In this document: positions 9,130 through 16,817 of the stretch, piece after piece
Layout of the letters: each line of letters starts with the position of its first letter
Position numbering within the stretch: the first letter of the stretch is position 1
From: Hungatella hathewayi WAL-18680
Lineage (GTDB): Bacteria; Bacillota; Clostridia; Lachnospirales; Lachnospiraceae
Direction of reading: 5' to 3'
Assembly (NCBI RefSeq): GCF_000235505.1
Contig: NZ_JH379028.1
Location: 166,946 to 230,945, forward strand
Length of the DNA stretch: 64,000 bases
The notes under the pieces: generated by a model
What the model saw: the letters and a program-made list of their open reading frames with translations, nothing else
What the model was told of the DNA's origin: nothing
Databases searched by the model: none
Program-made: the position numbers and the translations under genes

Positions 9130-9702
9130 ATGGAAAAAATAGTATTGATTTTACTGGCCGCCGGGGACAGCAGGCGGTTTAACGGGAATAAGCTGCTACA
9201 CCTGTTTGATGGAAAACCGATGTACCGGTATCTGGTGGATGAGATTGGAAAGTTGCCGGAGACATTATTTGAGAAGAAGATTGTGGTGACCCAGTATCAG
9301 GAGATCATGGACGCGCTTGGCGAGGAGGGGTATCTGGTGGTGGAAAATCACGAGAGTGAGTTGGGGATATCTCACTCTATTGAGCTGGGGATTCGAGCGG
9401 CGGAGGCGTGGGGGGACTGCGGGTTCTGCTTTGCGGTGTGCGACCAGCCTTATCTGAAAGGGGAGACGGTGCGGACGCTGGTGGATGGATTTTTGCGGAG
9501 CGGCAAAGGCATCGGCTGTCTCTCCTGCCAGGGAGAGCTGGGCAATCCGGCCGTGTTTTCCAACAGGTACCGCGAGGAATTGCTGGCGCTGGAAGGCGAT
9601 GTGGGTGGCAGGAGAATCATAAGACGCCATCCCGACGACCTGTTTCTGTGCGAGGTGGAGGATGGGAGAGAACTGGTGGACGTGGATGTGAAAAAGGGCT
9701 AA
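9130..9702 (+). CDS. MobA/MocA-like nucleotidyltransferase
   Basis: A 190-aa NTP transferase of the MobA-like family (molybdenum cofactor cytidylyl/guanylyltransferase type). The nucleotide-binding loop LLAAGDSRRFNGNKLL is at the N-terminus, the metal-binding segment is CDQPYL near residue 105, and GELGNPAVF and GDVGGRRII match the MocA pattern. MocA enzymes attach CMP to molybdopterin, usually beside xanthine dehydrogenase or accessory genes, but no such genes are present here, so the substrate is uncertain. A GGGGAGG ribosome binding site precedes the ATG. An intrinsic terminator follows directly. Confidence 0.8.
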   Translation: MEKIVLILLAAGDSRRFNGNKLLHLFDGKPMYRYLVDEIGKLPETLFEKKIVVTQYQEIMDALGEEGYLVVENHESELGISHSIELGIRAAEAWGDCGFCFAVCDQPYLKGETVRTLVDGFLRSGKGIGCLSCQGELGNPAVFSNRYREELLALEGDVGGRRIIRRHPDDLFLCEVEDGRELVDVDVKKG

Positions 9703-9735
9703 TAAAATAATCATGAAATATAAATTATCATTTTC

Positions 9736-9764
9736 AATACCCGGACAAACTTTCCGGGTATTTT
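9736..9764 (+). terminator. intrinsic terminator after nucleotidyltransferase gene
   Basis: AATACCCGG (9736-9744) pairs perfectly with CCGGGTATT (9754-9762) and is followed by a T-rich stretch. Confidence 0.85.
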
Positions 9765-9765
9765 G

Positions 9766-9794
9766 TTGTCTTTTTACACCGTAAGCGATATAAT
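9766..9794 (+). promoter_or_regulatory. promoter of c-di-GMP gene pair
   Basis: TTGTCT (9766-9771), a 17-bp spacer and TATAAT (9789-9794) precede the phosphodiesterase gene by about 100 bp. The -35 lies in the T-rich tail of the preceding terminator. Confidence 0.55.
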
Positions 9795-9891
9795 TGATTC
9801 AATAAAGCTAACGTGAACAAGGTCACATCCGTACTGGGGTAATGGGAATGGGAGTCTGGGCACTGGATAGCCGGGCAGAGGAGGGGGAGGT

Positions 9892-12162
9892 ATGGTCAGG
9901 GACGATATTAAAAAGCAGGTTACCATAGCGGTTGTCCTGGCGTTTACAGTCAGTGTGATACTGGTCCTGACAGGCAGTGTTATCAATTTAAGCATCAAGG
10001 GCACCCAGGAGAGGGAAGCGCAAAAGTATATGAAGGAGATTGTGTCGCAGTATAAGAATATCATCACGGCACAGCTCGACGGGGATATGCAGACCCTGGA
10101 TGCAGTGGCAGTCCTTGCGGGGCAGGCCGGCGCCGATGGGATCAATGACGTTCTTCCTTATCTTGAGGGCTATATGAAAGAGATGAACGGACAAAATGAT
10201 TTCCTCCGCATGGGAGTTGTTTCCTCAGAGGGGCTGGGATATTTTGTCAACGCGGACGGGACGAAGCATTATGGGATCGATGTCGGTGGCGAGGAATTCG
10301 TCAGGAGGATATTAAACGGAGAGCGGATGGTTTCGGATATCGAGGAGGACAGGCTGTCGGCCGAATCTGTTATCTTCTGCGGGGTACCGGTCACCCACGA
10401 TGGGAATGTCATCGGCGCGGTCACGGCCACCCGCACAACCGACAATCTCTCCGAGATCATAAGCCGTGAAATCTTTGACGGCGTTGCTTTTATCCATATC
10501 GTTGACCGGTCCGGTGATTTCATCCTCCGTTCTGACCACGCGGTAATCCAGAAGGAGATGGACAACATCTTTGATGAGGGAGATGTCACGGAGGAAACGA
10601 AAGCGTCCATACTCGCCGACATCAAAAACGGCGGGGATTCCTTTGCCATATTTCGCTATCAGGGGAAAGGTTATTGGGTGACTTTTATCCCTGTGGGAAT
10701 CAATGACTGGCAGATTTTCTGCCTGGTGCCTCAGACATTCTTAAACCACAATCTTGATACCATCTTTTTGGTGTATTTGTGCGTCATGATATGTATGATC
10801 ATTTTATTCATGATTCTGTTCCTGTATATTTACAGCCTTCTGCGGAGGAAACAGGAAACGCTCCAGATACTGGCGTACAAGGATGTGCTGACGGGGACAG
10901 GTAACCGGAATGGCTTTGTGTCGGAACTGCCCGCGCTGCTTGAAAAGCAGGTGGATTACGCGCTGGTGCTGATGAATGTCAGCGGCTTTAAGTTTGTGAA
11001 TGAGTTCTTTGGTTTTGAAAGGGGAAATGCCCTCCTGCAGCATATCGCCGGCGTTTTGGAACATAACATCGGCGAGGGGGAGCGCTGCTACCGGGACAAC
11101 GCCGATCGCTTCGGCATGCTTCTTCTTTACAGCGGCAGGGAAGAATTGATTGACAGGCTCAAACGGATACACAGGGATATCAACTCATATATTGCTTCTC
11201 CCAACCAGGAGTACCGCATCAACTGTAATTTTGGAGTACACATCATACAGGGGGAGGATAAAAAGGACAGTCTCCTGTCTCCGGATGGGGCCATCAATGG
11301 CGCCCTTCTGGCATTAAACAGCGTCAATGGAAACATGACCAATCCGTTTGCTTTTTATGATGAGGCAATTCATGAAAAGGCGCGCAAAAAGGTGGAGATT
11401 GCCAGCCAGATGCACGCGGCCCTGGCAAACAGGGAGTTCCACATGTATCTTCAGCCCAAATACAATTTAACTGACAAGTCCCTTCATAGTGCGGAAGCCC
11501 TTGTCCGCTGGTATACGGCCGACGGCGTCATTCACTATCCCGATGAATTCATACCGGTATTTGAGGAAAATGGATTTATCACGGAGCTGGATATGTTCAT
11601 GCTTGAGGAAGCCTGCCGGCAAGTTGCGGACTGGAGAAGGCAGGGGTATGATATACGGCCGATTTCCGTGAACCAATCCAGAATCTTCTTTTACGATGAG
11701 AAGTATTTCGACAAGTTCTATGAAATTGTGAACCGGTATCATATCGACCCATCCATGATTATCCTGGAAGTGACGGAGAGCGTTGCCATGAGCAACTTAG
11801 AGCGTGTGAAGAAGGTGATTGGGAAGCTTCACAGCATGGGATTCTCCATCTCCATGGACGATTTTGGAAGCGGGTATTCCTCTTTGAATACTTTAAAAGA
11901 TTTAGACATCGCGGAGTTAAAACTGGACAGGGATTTCCTGTCTGAACAGTCCACATCCCGGCGGGGCCGGATTGTGATTGAAAGTGTGATTCACCTTGCC
12001 AGGGCGCTTTCCATCACAACGGTTGCGGAAGGAATTGAGAACCTGGCGCAGCTTGAGTTTATGAAATCCATTCACTGTGATATCGGACAGGGCTATTATT
12101 TTGCCAAGCCCATGCCCGTGGAGGAGTTTGAACGGACGGTTTTACATATGAGGGAGGGGTAA
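9892..12162 (+). CDS. membrane c-di-GMP phosphodiesterase (CACHE, degenerate GGDEF, EAL)
   Basis: A 756-aa membrane sensor. A helix near residues 12-33 and another near 290-315 flank an extracellular dCACHE-like sensing domain. A GGDEF-fold domain follows (about 325-480), but its signature reads RDNADRF, so it lacks the catalytic glycines and acidic residues and is probably regulatory. The C-terminal EAL domain keeps the catalytic set: Glu in EALVRW, Asn in SVNQ, Glu in LEVTES, the DDFGSGYSS pair, Lys in ELKLD, Glu in AEGIE and Gln in GQGYYF. It should hydrolyse c-di-GMP in response to an external ligand. It is coupled to the cyclase gene that starts two bases after its stop codon. Confidence 0.93.
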   Translation: MVRDDIKKQVTIAVVLAFTVSVILVLTGSVINLSIKGTQEREAQKYMKEIVSQYKNIITAQLDGDMQTLDAVAVLAGQAGADGINDVLPYLEGYMKEMNGQNDFLRMGVVSSEGLGYFVNADGTKHYGIDVGGEEFVRRILNGERMVSDIEEDRLSAESVIFCGVPVTHDGNVIGAVTATRTTDNLSEIISREIFDGVAFIHIVDRSGDFILRSDHAVIQKEMDNIFDEGDVTEETKASILADIKNGGDSFAIFRYQGKGYWVTFIPVGINDWQIFCLVPQTFLNHNLDTIFLVYLCVMICMIILFMILFLYIYSLLRRKQETLQILAYKDVLTGTGNRNGFVSELPALLEKQVDYALVLMNVSGFKFVNEFFGFERGNALLQHIAGVLEHNIGEGERCYRDNADRFGMLLLYSGREELIDRLKRIHRDINSYIASPNQEYRINCNFGVHIIQGEDKKDSLLSPDGAINGALLALNSVNGNMTNPFAFYDEAIHEKARKKVEIASQMHAALANREFHMYLQPKYNLTDKSLHSAEALVRWYTADGVIHYPDEFIPVFEENGFITELDMFMLEEACRQVADWRRQGYDIRPISVNQSRIFFYDEKYFDKFYEIVNRYHIDPSMIILEVTESVAMSNLERVKKVIGKLHSMGFSISMDDFGSGYSSLNTLKDLDIAELKLDRDFLSEQSTSRRGRIVIESVIHLARALSITTVAEGIENLAQLEFMKSIHCDIGQGYYFAKPMPVEEFERTVLHMREG

Positions 12163-12163
12163 T

Positions 12164-13741
12164 ATGTATCAGTGCAGTCTGCAAATAGCTGTTTTCAGTC
12201 ATCACCAAGTAATTGGGGAGGTAATTCGTGAAATTCCTCCGCTGGAACATTTTTCACACCGTGTCATGGAAAGGACGGATACTGACCCGTTGCTGCTTCA
12301 GGAGAGTCAGGTGGTGGTCTGGGACTTGGGACCGGCGCTTCTTCCCTCCGAACTTCGCCTGCGCTGCCAAAAGGAGGCTGTCTTGATTTACTGCGGGGAG
12401 CATGAGCAGATTGGTGCATTTGACCTGCCGGAACTGCAGGCCGTGGATGAGTTCTGGGAAATGCCTTACCGCCGGGAACGCGTGCGGCTGCGCATGGAAG
12501 ATATATTCAGGCGCATGAAGACGGAGTATGATTTATGTATGACCAGGACCTATCTGGATACCGCCATAGACAGTCTTCCGGATATGATGTGGTTTAAATC
12601 CTTAGACGGCATTCACGTCAAGGTTAACAAGGCATTTTGCACCGTGGTCGGGAAATCCAGGGAGGATGTGACCGGGCGGGACCACTGTTATATCTGGGGC
12701 GTCTCGCCGGATGATGCTGAGAATGGGGAGGCCTCCTGCCGGGAGTCGGAGCAGGCGGTCATAAAGGCAGGCCACACCCTGCAGTTTACGGAGGAAGTCA
12801 AATGCTCCCGCGGGATGCGCCAGCTCCGCACCTACAAGACCCCGATTATCGACCGGGACGGAGTGACGGTCCTGGGAACCGTGGGAATTGGGCATGATGT
12901 GACGGATTTGGGGAATATGAGCGCTGAGATTGAGATACTGCTCCAGAGCATGCCCTATGCCATTCTTCTGAGGGACAAGGAGGACCGGATTCTCAATGTC
13001 AACGAAAAGTTTGAGGAGTATTTCCGGACAGAGAGGGAAAATGTGGTGGGCCGGGACTATGAGGGGTGGATTGCAAAGGCGTTTGCAGAGCCGCATACGA
13101 TTAACAACGAAGGGTATGTGGAGGCCATGGTGTCCCTGCCGGAAGGCTTTGGAAGAATGCTGGAGATTCATGAGAATTTCATCCATGATATCTTCCATAA
13201 TGTGGTCGGGAAGCTTTGCATCTTCCGGGATGTGACGGTAGAGCGCAGTCTGGAAAAACAGATTCTCCACAGCTCTAACACGGACTTTCTCACTGGACTT
13301 TATAATCGCCGTTGCTTTTATAAGTACATCAACAATAACCGGGAGGATAGGACGGTCAGCCTGCTGTATATTGATTTGGACAGTTTCAAGGCAATCAATG
13401 ACTCATACGGACATAAGGTCGGGGACGCGGTCCTGATACATACCGCGCGGATACTGTCAGAGTCATTCCGGGAAGACTTTGTGGCGCGCTTTGGCGGGGA
13501 CGAGTTTTTGGTAGTCCGGCTGGGAGACTGTCCCATCTGCCAGCTGGAGCAGGAGGCAGATCACTTCCTCGAGGAAATCCGGAATGAATTTCAGGCAGCC
13601 GGACAGGTTCTTACGCTGTCCGCCAGCGTAGGTATCGCCCAGACGAGTGATGCGGGTATGGACATTGACCTGCTCCTTCAGAGAAGCGACCAGGCGCTGT
13701 ACCGGGCGAAAAAAGGGGGAAGGAACCGGTACTGTATGTAA
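12164..13741 (+). CDS. diguanylate cyclase with two PAS domains
   Basis: A soluble 525-aa protein. The first 120 residues resemble a degenerate receiver-like domain. Two PAS domains follow (about 130-250, DSLPDMMWFKSLDG; about 260-360, QSMPYAILLRDKEDRIL). The C-terminal GGDEF domain (about 375-525) starts with TDFLTGLYNRR and contains the intact signature RFGGDEF near residue 445, so it should make c-di-GMP. The RxxD inhibitory site upstream of the signature is not evident (FRED at that place). Translation is coupled to the phosphodiesterase gene (TAATATG). The pair offers opposite activities from one transcript. Confidence 0.92.
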   Translation: MYQCSLQIAVFSHHQVIGEVIREIPPLEHFSHRVMERTDTDPLLLQESQVVVWDLGPALLPSELRLRCQKEAVLIYCGEHEQIGAFDLPELQAVDEFWEMPYRRERVRLRMEDIFRRMKTEYDLCMTRTYLDTAIDSLPDMMWFKSLDGIHVKVNKAFCTVVGKSREDVTGRDHCYIWGVSPDDAENGEASCRESEQAVIKAGHTLQFTEEVKCSRGMRQLRTYKTPIIDRDGVTVLGTVGIGHDVTDLGNMSAEIEILLQSMPYAILLRDKEDRILNVNEKFEEYFRTERENVVGRDYEGWIAKAFAEPHTINNEGYVEAMVSLPEGFGRMLEIHENFIHDIFHNVVGKLCIFRDVTVERSLEKQILHSSNTDFLTGLYNRRCFYKYINNNREDRTVSLLYIDLDSFKAINDSYGHKVGDAVLIHTARILSESFREDFVARFGGDEFLVVRLGDCPICQLEQEADHFLEEIRNEFQAAGQVLTLSASVGIAQTSDAGMDIDLLLQRSDQALYRAKKGGRNRYCM

Positions 13742-13850
13742 CAGGAAAGGGCAGGCAATCGTTTCAAGAAAGGTCGGAACCCCTGCCCTCATAAGTGACG
13801 GCCTGCTGAGGCTGGGACAGATGGTTGTTTAATATATATTGCAGTTGTAA

Positions 13851-13891
13851 AAAAGGCAGAATTCTTGTATATAAATGGAAGTCTGCCTTTT
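13851..13891 (+). terminator. terminator-like hairpin after cyclase gene
   Basis: AAAAGGCAGA (13851-13860) pairs with TCTGCCTTTT (13882-13891) around a 21-base loop, followed by a T/A-rich tail. Its symmetry would let it act in either direction. Confidence 0.65.
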
Positions 13892-14382
13892 GTATATTTT
13901 ATTGATTTGTATTTATTGACGAGGAGAAATGTAAGTTCCGGAAATTGGCTGTCTGCTATAAATGACTAAGAAATTGCATGTTTTGAAGTGGATGAGTGGA
14001 AATGTTTTCACACATCTGTAACGCTCGTTATTATATAATTTAATTAGAAAAAAAGTTTAGAGTATAAATGGTATGTTCTTCCATTCCGTTATAGAAGATT
14101 ATCTATAAGAGCCAGGTTTACAGAGGGCATTTTTGAAAACAGAGGTTATTATTTGAAGATTATGAAGCACGTACTCCCATTCCTCCAGTGAATGAGGAGT
14201 TGAGTGCGCATCATTGATGAATAGGAAGAGAAGTTGTAACAAAAACATATTTTTTGACATACGGGAGGGGGAATGAAATCGGGGAACAATATGCGGCGGT
14301 AAACACCAAAAAGATTTATCTGCATGCAGTGGTAAGCGCTAAAGAGGAACCTATCAAAAAAATGGAGAGGAAAGAGGTCTTT
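13892..14382 (+). other. gene-free, A/T-rich stretch before toxin gene
   Basis: About 490 bases without a convincing gene. It contains a ribosome-binding-site-like GAGGAG followed by ATGTAA at 13929, which looks like a gene remnant, and a TTGACA near 14242 for which I find no well-placed -10. The base composition is clearly more A/T-rich than the c-di-GMP genes to the left, consistent with an acquired island beginning here. Confidence 0.4.
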
Positions 14383-15324
14383 ATGAGTAAAAAGAGAAAA
14401 GGATTATTGAAAAGGACAGTAGCTTTCTTATTAACAGCGGTTATGTGTATCAATATGACGGTTTATTCCATGGCCGCCGGAGAACAGGCAGCTGGCACCA
14501 ACGCAGTTATTACGCCGCAGGGAACCTTGGAGATAACGTCGGATTCCATCATCATTGACGGGCATGTTTACAGCAAAGCGCAGTTTACCCAGGCGCTGGA
14601 GCAGATAAAACGCCTGCCAAGCGAACAGGTGCCGGAGCAGCCTGCGGGGCGGTCGGCCGTAGTGGCCCTTGAGTTTGTAGGATTAGGATTGGGAGGAGTA
14701 TTTGCGCAGATAGCCTTTACCCTATTGATGGCTGGGCTGATTGTGTCAGTCCTGGGAATAATATATGAGCTGAAAGCAGGAACGCTGCCGGGCCTTAACA
14801 GAAGTATACAAATTGAAATCAAGGATTCGCAGTCGATATATATCGATAATGTCCGTGTAGGGGCTAACTGGGTCACGATGGCTACGGCAGAATATCTGTC
14901 AGAACATTATGAAGAAATTGAGGAGGCTGAGGGGGAATCTGATTCTGGAAATAATAACATGGGTGACCCCAATAAAAACCCAGATCCTACGATTATGGCT
15001 GGAATTATTGCCAAGATATCAGACAATCTAAAAGATAAGGTTGGAACATGTGATGAGTTTGCAAAAGCTCTTGTTGAAAAATTGAATCAAGCAGGAATTA
15101 AATTTGAGATTATTCGAATTGACTCCAGGGTTGGAATATATTCAGACAAATACGGAAGTAGTATAGGAGACAAGTTTCATTACGGAATTCGGATTGGTAA
15201 TATGGTCTATGATAATTTGACACTTGCAGGAATGAAATGTGAGGATTGGTTAGCTGATTTAGGAGCAAATGGTGAATTTGCTGATATAACATGGAGAATT
15301 GTAAAAGAAATTTTAAACAATTAA
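14383..15324 (+). CDS. exported protein with C-terminal papain-fold toxin-like domain
   Basis: A 313-aa protein with an N-terminal basic and hydrophobic signal sequence (KRTVAFLLTAVMCINM, ending near SMAAG), a linker, a strongly hydrophobic segment around residues 95-130 and an acidic Asn/Asp-rich hinge. The C-terminal 100 residues contain GTCDEFAKAL with Cys223, FHYGIRIG with His266 and VYDN with Asp277, the Cys-His-Asp order of papain-fold (Tox-PL-like) toxins of polymorphic toxin systems. The reading frame is open upstream, but AAAGAGG at 14371-14377 marks ATG 14383 as the start. The next gene, 13 bp downstream, is a candidate immunity protein. Toxin activity is inferred from the motif and the gene pair, not certain. 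Confidence 0.6.
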   Translation: MSKKRKGLLKRTVAFLLTAVMCINMTVYSMAAGEQAAGTNAVITPQGTLEITSDSIIIDGHVYSKAQFTQALEQIKRLPSEQVPEQPAGRSAVVALEFVGLGLGGVFAQIAFTLLMAGLIVSVLGIIYELKAGTLPGLNRSIQIEIKDSQSIYIDNVRVGANWVTMATAEYLSEHYEEIEEAEGESDSGNNNMGDPNKNPDPTIMAGIIAKISDNLKDKVGTCDEFAKALVEKLNQAGIKFEIIRIDSRVGIYSDKYGSSIGDKFHYGIRIGNMVYDNLTLAGMKCEDWLADLGANGEFADITWRIVKEILNN

Positions 15325-15337
15325 AACAGGAGGACAG

Positions 15338-15700
15338 ATGGTTAGCAAAGATAATCAACAACGGACAATAAGAGAAATGCTAGAGTATATTAAAAAGAGA
15401 CCTGGGATGTATTTGGGGGAAAAAGAAGGTAGAATAGATTATCTTCGTCATTTTCTTGCTGGATGGTTTTGGAACAATGATGAAGGTATAAATGGCAGAT
15501 ATCGTGCAGGAATTGCACACTATATTTATGAATGGATTAGGAAAAATAAAAGTAATGAATTTACAAAGATTGAATTTTCTTTTCTATGGTATAAGATGAT
15601 TTATAGTGTGACGGATACAGAGGATGATGCGTGGGAGTTGTTTTTTAAATTATCATATGAATATCTTGATTGCTTAGAAGCAGAAGTAAACAAAGAATGA
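15338..15700 (+). CDS. putative immunity protein, 120 aa
   Basis: A small, charged, soluble protein with no signal peptide, rich in aromatic residues. The opening segment EMLEYIKKRPGMYLGEKEG resembles a motif I associate with bacterial immunity and accessory proteins, but I cannot name the family with confidence. It begins 13 bp after the papain-fold toxin candidate with AGGAGG in the gap, the standard arrangement of effector and immunity genes, and it shares the toxin gene's A/T-rich composition. It would protect the producer by binding the toxin (inference from position). Confidence 0.5.
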   Translation: MVSKDNQQRTIREMLEYIKKRPGMYLGEKEGRIDYLRHFLAGWFWNNDEGINGRYRAGIAHYIYEWIRKNKSNEFTKIEFSFLWYKMIYSVTDTEDDAWELFFKLSYEYLDCLEAEVNKE

Positions 15701-15735
15701 ATTCATGGTTAATTTCGCACGATTTTGTCAGGGTA

Positions 15736-15780
15736 TGTTTCAAGAGGCTATGCCGTTCTTTGGCATAGCCTCTTGAAACA
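15736..15780. repeat. perfect 19-bp inverted repeat
   Basis: TGTTTCAAGAGGCTATGCC (15736-15754) is the exact reverse complement of bases 15762-15780, with loop GTTCTTT. No T-run follows. It lies 36 bp after the putative immunity gene and is much longer than ordinary terminators here; it may be a terminator-like hairpin, a remnant of a miniature mobile element, or a recombination-related site. Confidence 0.7.
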
Positions 15781-16058
15781 GCCCATATTTTGGCCTTTTA
15801 AGGGTAATGCCGTTGTCTCAAATCGGCTTAATGTGCCCAGGAACTCATTTACTGAGATGAGGATTAAAAATGGAACACGAGCCGGTACAGCATGTCACAT
15901 GGGCAAGAGAACGCCTGAAAGAAACGTGAAATACGTTTTATTTTTAGAGAAAAGCTGAATTGTCGCGATTGCACCGCTCTAAATCATACTTAAAGATTAA
16001 CATTGCATTATAAATATATAATCAGTAAAATACAGATTTTTTTACAAGGGATATTTAT
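15781..16058 (+). other. gene-free stretch
   Basis: No gene with a ribosome binding site is apparent. A short open frame crosses the hairpin and this stretch, but it has neither codon bias nor a plausible start. ACAAGGG at 16045-16050 is the ribosome binding site of the next gene. Confidence 0.5.
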
Positions 16059-16455
16059 ATGAAAAATGGGATATTTCATGTTACAGAAGGTAAAATGGAA
16101 CAAATAAAAAATGAATTTGATCATAAGACTTTTCTTGTAGAATTAGAGGGAGGTCAAATAGCAACATTAAATGACTATTTTTGTGTCATGTACAAAAAAA
16201 TGTTGTTTTCCAAGAAAAAGTAATATGTGGGCTACTTATAATGATTGGATGATGGATTTTTCATGGATTGAGAAAGATATGAGTATTGTAATTGTTATAT
16301 ATAATTATGATTTATTTATGAAGCTGGATATTTCGTCTAAAACTGAAATATTCAGAGGATTTAAAGAGGATTATATTCCATGGTGGGAAAATGATGTAGT
16401 AAATCATATGGTCGATGGTGTACCGAAAAAATTTACTGTGTATTTAGTGGATTAG
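16059..16455 (+). pseudogene. barstar-like immunity gene with single-base frameshift
   Basis: Reading from ATG 16059 gives MKNGIFHVTEG.. with the barstar-like LEGGQIATLNDYF, and continues to a TAA just past 16208. In the +1 frame from there the protein continues PRKSNMWATYNDWMMD and ends VPKKFTVYLVD at 16455. Removing one T from the TTTT run near 16205-16208 joins the two parts into a full-length protein of about 131 residues. The order of motifs (LxG near the start, NDWM-type helix, WWENDV) matches barstar (barnase inhibitor) proteins used as immunity factors. It is either a recently broken gene or a homopolymer sequencing error. No barnase-like toxin is next to it. Confidence 0.65.
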
Positions 16456-16673
16456 AAATATAATATTGCCCGGCCTTGCTGGATAATGTTTTTGGAAGGT
16501 CCTATAAGCTTTTGGCTGGTTCAAGATTTAGTAAATAGACAGGAGGAAAAGGTATGAAAAATAATATTAAATAGTGAAAATAAAGATAAAGAAATATGGA
16601 AGAGACGTCAGTTATGATTGTGCTTCCGCTTTTCTTATATAGCAAAGAGGATTTCATTTATATATCGCAATTC
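16456..16673 (+). other. gene-free stretch with a gene remnant
   Basis: An excellent ribosome binding site (CAGGAGG, 16540-16546) precedes ATG 16554, which opens only a six-codon frame (MKNNIK) ending at 16574. This looks like the start of a deleted or degraded gene. Nothing else is supported. Confidence 0.4.
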
Positions 16674-16702
16674 TTGCATATTCGTGACGAATATGGTATG
16701 AT
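16674..16702 (+). promoter_or_regulatory. recQ promoter with 19-bp palindrome in spacer
   Basis: TTGCAT (16674-16679), a 17-bp spacer and TATGAT (16697-16702) form a promoter about 115 bp upstream of recQ. The perfect palindrome CATATTCGTGACGAATATG occupies 16677-16695, overlapping the -35 and filling the spacer, so a dimeric repressor or MerR-like activator could act here. It does not match the GAAC-N4-GTTC LexA box. Confidence 0.55.
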
Positions 16703-16817
16703 TTAGTCATTATGACAGATTCTTATAAGGTATTCGAAACGTTCTATATCAAAATCAAAGTTTGTCAGGGCATGTCGCTGCAAAATTCGGAGAGATAATA
16801 CAACTTGGAGGGATAAC

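Noticed and set aside
13921..13934. GAGGAG followed by ATGTAA, a start-stop element
   Set aside because: Regulatory start-stop sites exist, but here no translated gene or leader follows within a sensible distance; more likely a remnant.
15725..15958. A 77-codon frame running through the 19-bp hairpin
   Set aside because: It has no plausible ribosome binding site or codon bias, and the hairpin itself dictates much of its sequence.
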